From NCBI GenBank assembly GCA_964402715.1, contig CAYODJ010000038.1:1-16067 (forward strand): a stretch of DNA of 16,067 nucleotides. Direction: 5' to 3'. The DNA comes from CALXOD01 sp964402715. Its GTDB lineage: Bacteria > Verrucomicrobiota > Lentisphaeria > Victivallales > Victivallaceae. Position numbers and translations under genes: made by a program. Below are positions 15,905-16,067 of this stretch, in pieces; the stretch's first letter is position 1, and every line of letters starts with the position of its first letter. The notes below the pieces were generated by a model. That model was not told the origin of the DNA. It made no database searches and saw only the letters and a program-made list of their open reading frames with translations.

Positions 15905-15929
15905 AAACTACAAAAAATGTAGTTTTTTT
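15905..15929. promoter_or_regulatory. AT-rich dyad upstream of the cysteine-rich gene
   Basis: AAACTACA (15905-15912) and TGTAGTTT (15918-15925) form a perfect 8-bp inverted repeat around five A residues, followed by TTTT. Read on the plus strand it has the shape of a weak terminator, but no plus-strand gene ends nearby. It sits about 35 bp upstream of the predicted -35 of the minus-strand gene, so an upstream regulator site is the alternative reading. Confidence 0.3.
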
Positions 15930-16067
15930 CACTGTCATTCTCTGGGTTTATTAACAGCTGTTGGCCGCCGACATGCCGGACCCGCCCCTCCGGTTTTTGA
16001 AAACACCGTTCTCCCGGTTCCTTCTTTCGTCTGGCCTGTCAGTGGCCGAGCCGATCCCGGCTGGAAA

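Overview
This is a bacterial chromosomal segment of moderate to high GC. It is gene-dense and made mostly of core housekeeping genes, with an insertion-sequence (IS) remnant at the left edge and a small cysteine-rich exported protein at the right edge. No rRNA, tRNA or CRISPR array was seen. The gene content (UppP, ProC, HisC, HisD, PanC, Ung, an Aquifex-type short aconitase and a full-length HrpA) indicates a prototrophic bacterium with a peptidoglycan-type envelope. The sequence alone does not fix the phylum. My tentative guess is a Gram-negative lineage outside the Proteobacteria, perhaps PVC/Lentisphaerota-like, but this rests on general impression and needs a tree.

Layout, left to right. 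(1) 1-~875: the 3' part of an IS30-like transposase gene, followed by an AT-rich tail with repeated GCGTTTA words that looks like the right end of the IS. (2) ~876-1413: no convincing gene. (3) 1414-1791 (+): a small single-pass membrane protein of unknown function, then 231 bp in which I see no gene. (4) 2023-4449 (+): uppP, proC and a family 2 glycosyltransferase, tightly spaced and probably one operon. (5) 4483-11196 (-): a co-directional block that in transcription order reads aconitase, ung, a 178-residue unknown protein, panC, hisD, hisC. Three junctions in it are overlapping stop/start pairs: acn/ung ATGA, panC/hisD 13 nt and hisD/hisC ATGA. A good sigma70-type promoter lies upstream of panC, so panC-hisD-hisC is probably a sub-operon. 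(6) 11197-11420: a divergent control region with a promoter-like site in each direction and a long imperfect hairpin in the aconitase leader. (7) 11421-15218 (+): hrpA, a very large DEAH-box RNA helicase. (8) 15434-15929: a minus-strand single-gene unit for a secreted protein with 15 cysteines. It has a perfect Shine-Dalgarno sequence, a strong rho-independent terminator, and a 10-bp inverted repeat that brackets a predicted -10 box.

How the genes fit together. UppP (lipid carrier recycling) and the glycosyltransferase (probably using a polyprenyl-phosphate acceptor) both concern envelope glycolipid chemistry, with proC (proline synthesis) between them. PanC makes pantothenate, while HisD and HisC act in histidine synthesis, so the minus-strand sub-operon joins coenzyme A and amino-acid supply. 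Aconitase serves the TCA cycle, and Ung repairs uracil in DNA.

The least explained parts are the cysteine-rich exported protein with its operator-like promoter, the 178-residue protein between ung and panC, the 125-residue membrane protein, and the aconitase leader hairpin. I found nothing that clearly constitutes a new multi-gene system such as a defence island or biosynthetic cluster. The right-hand cysteine-rich unit is the best candidate for something undescribed.
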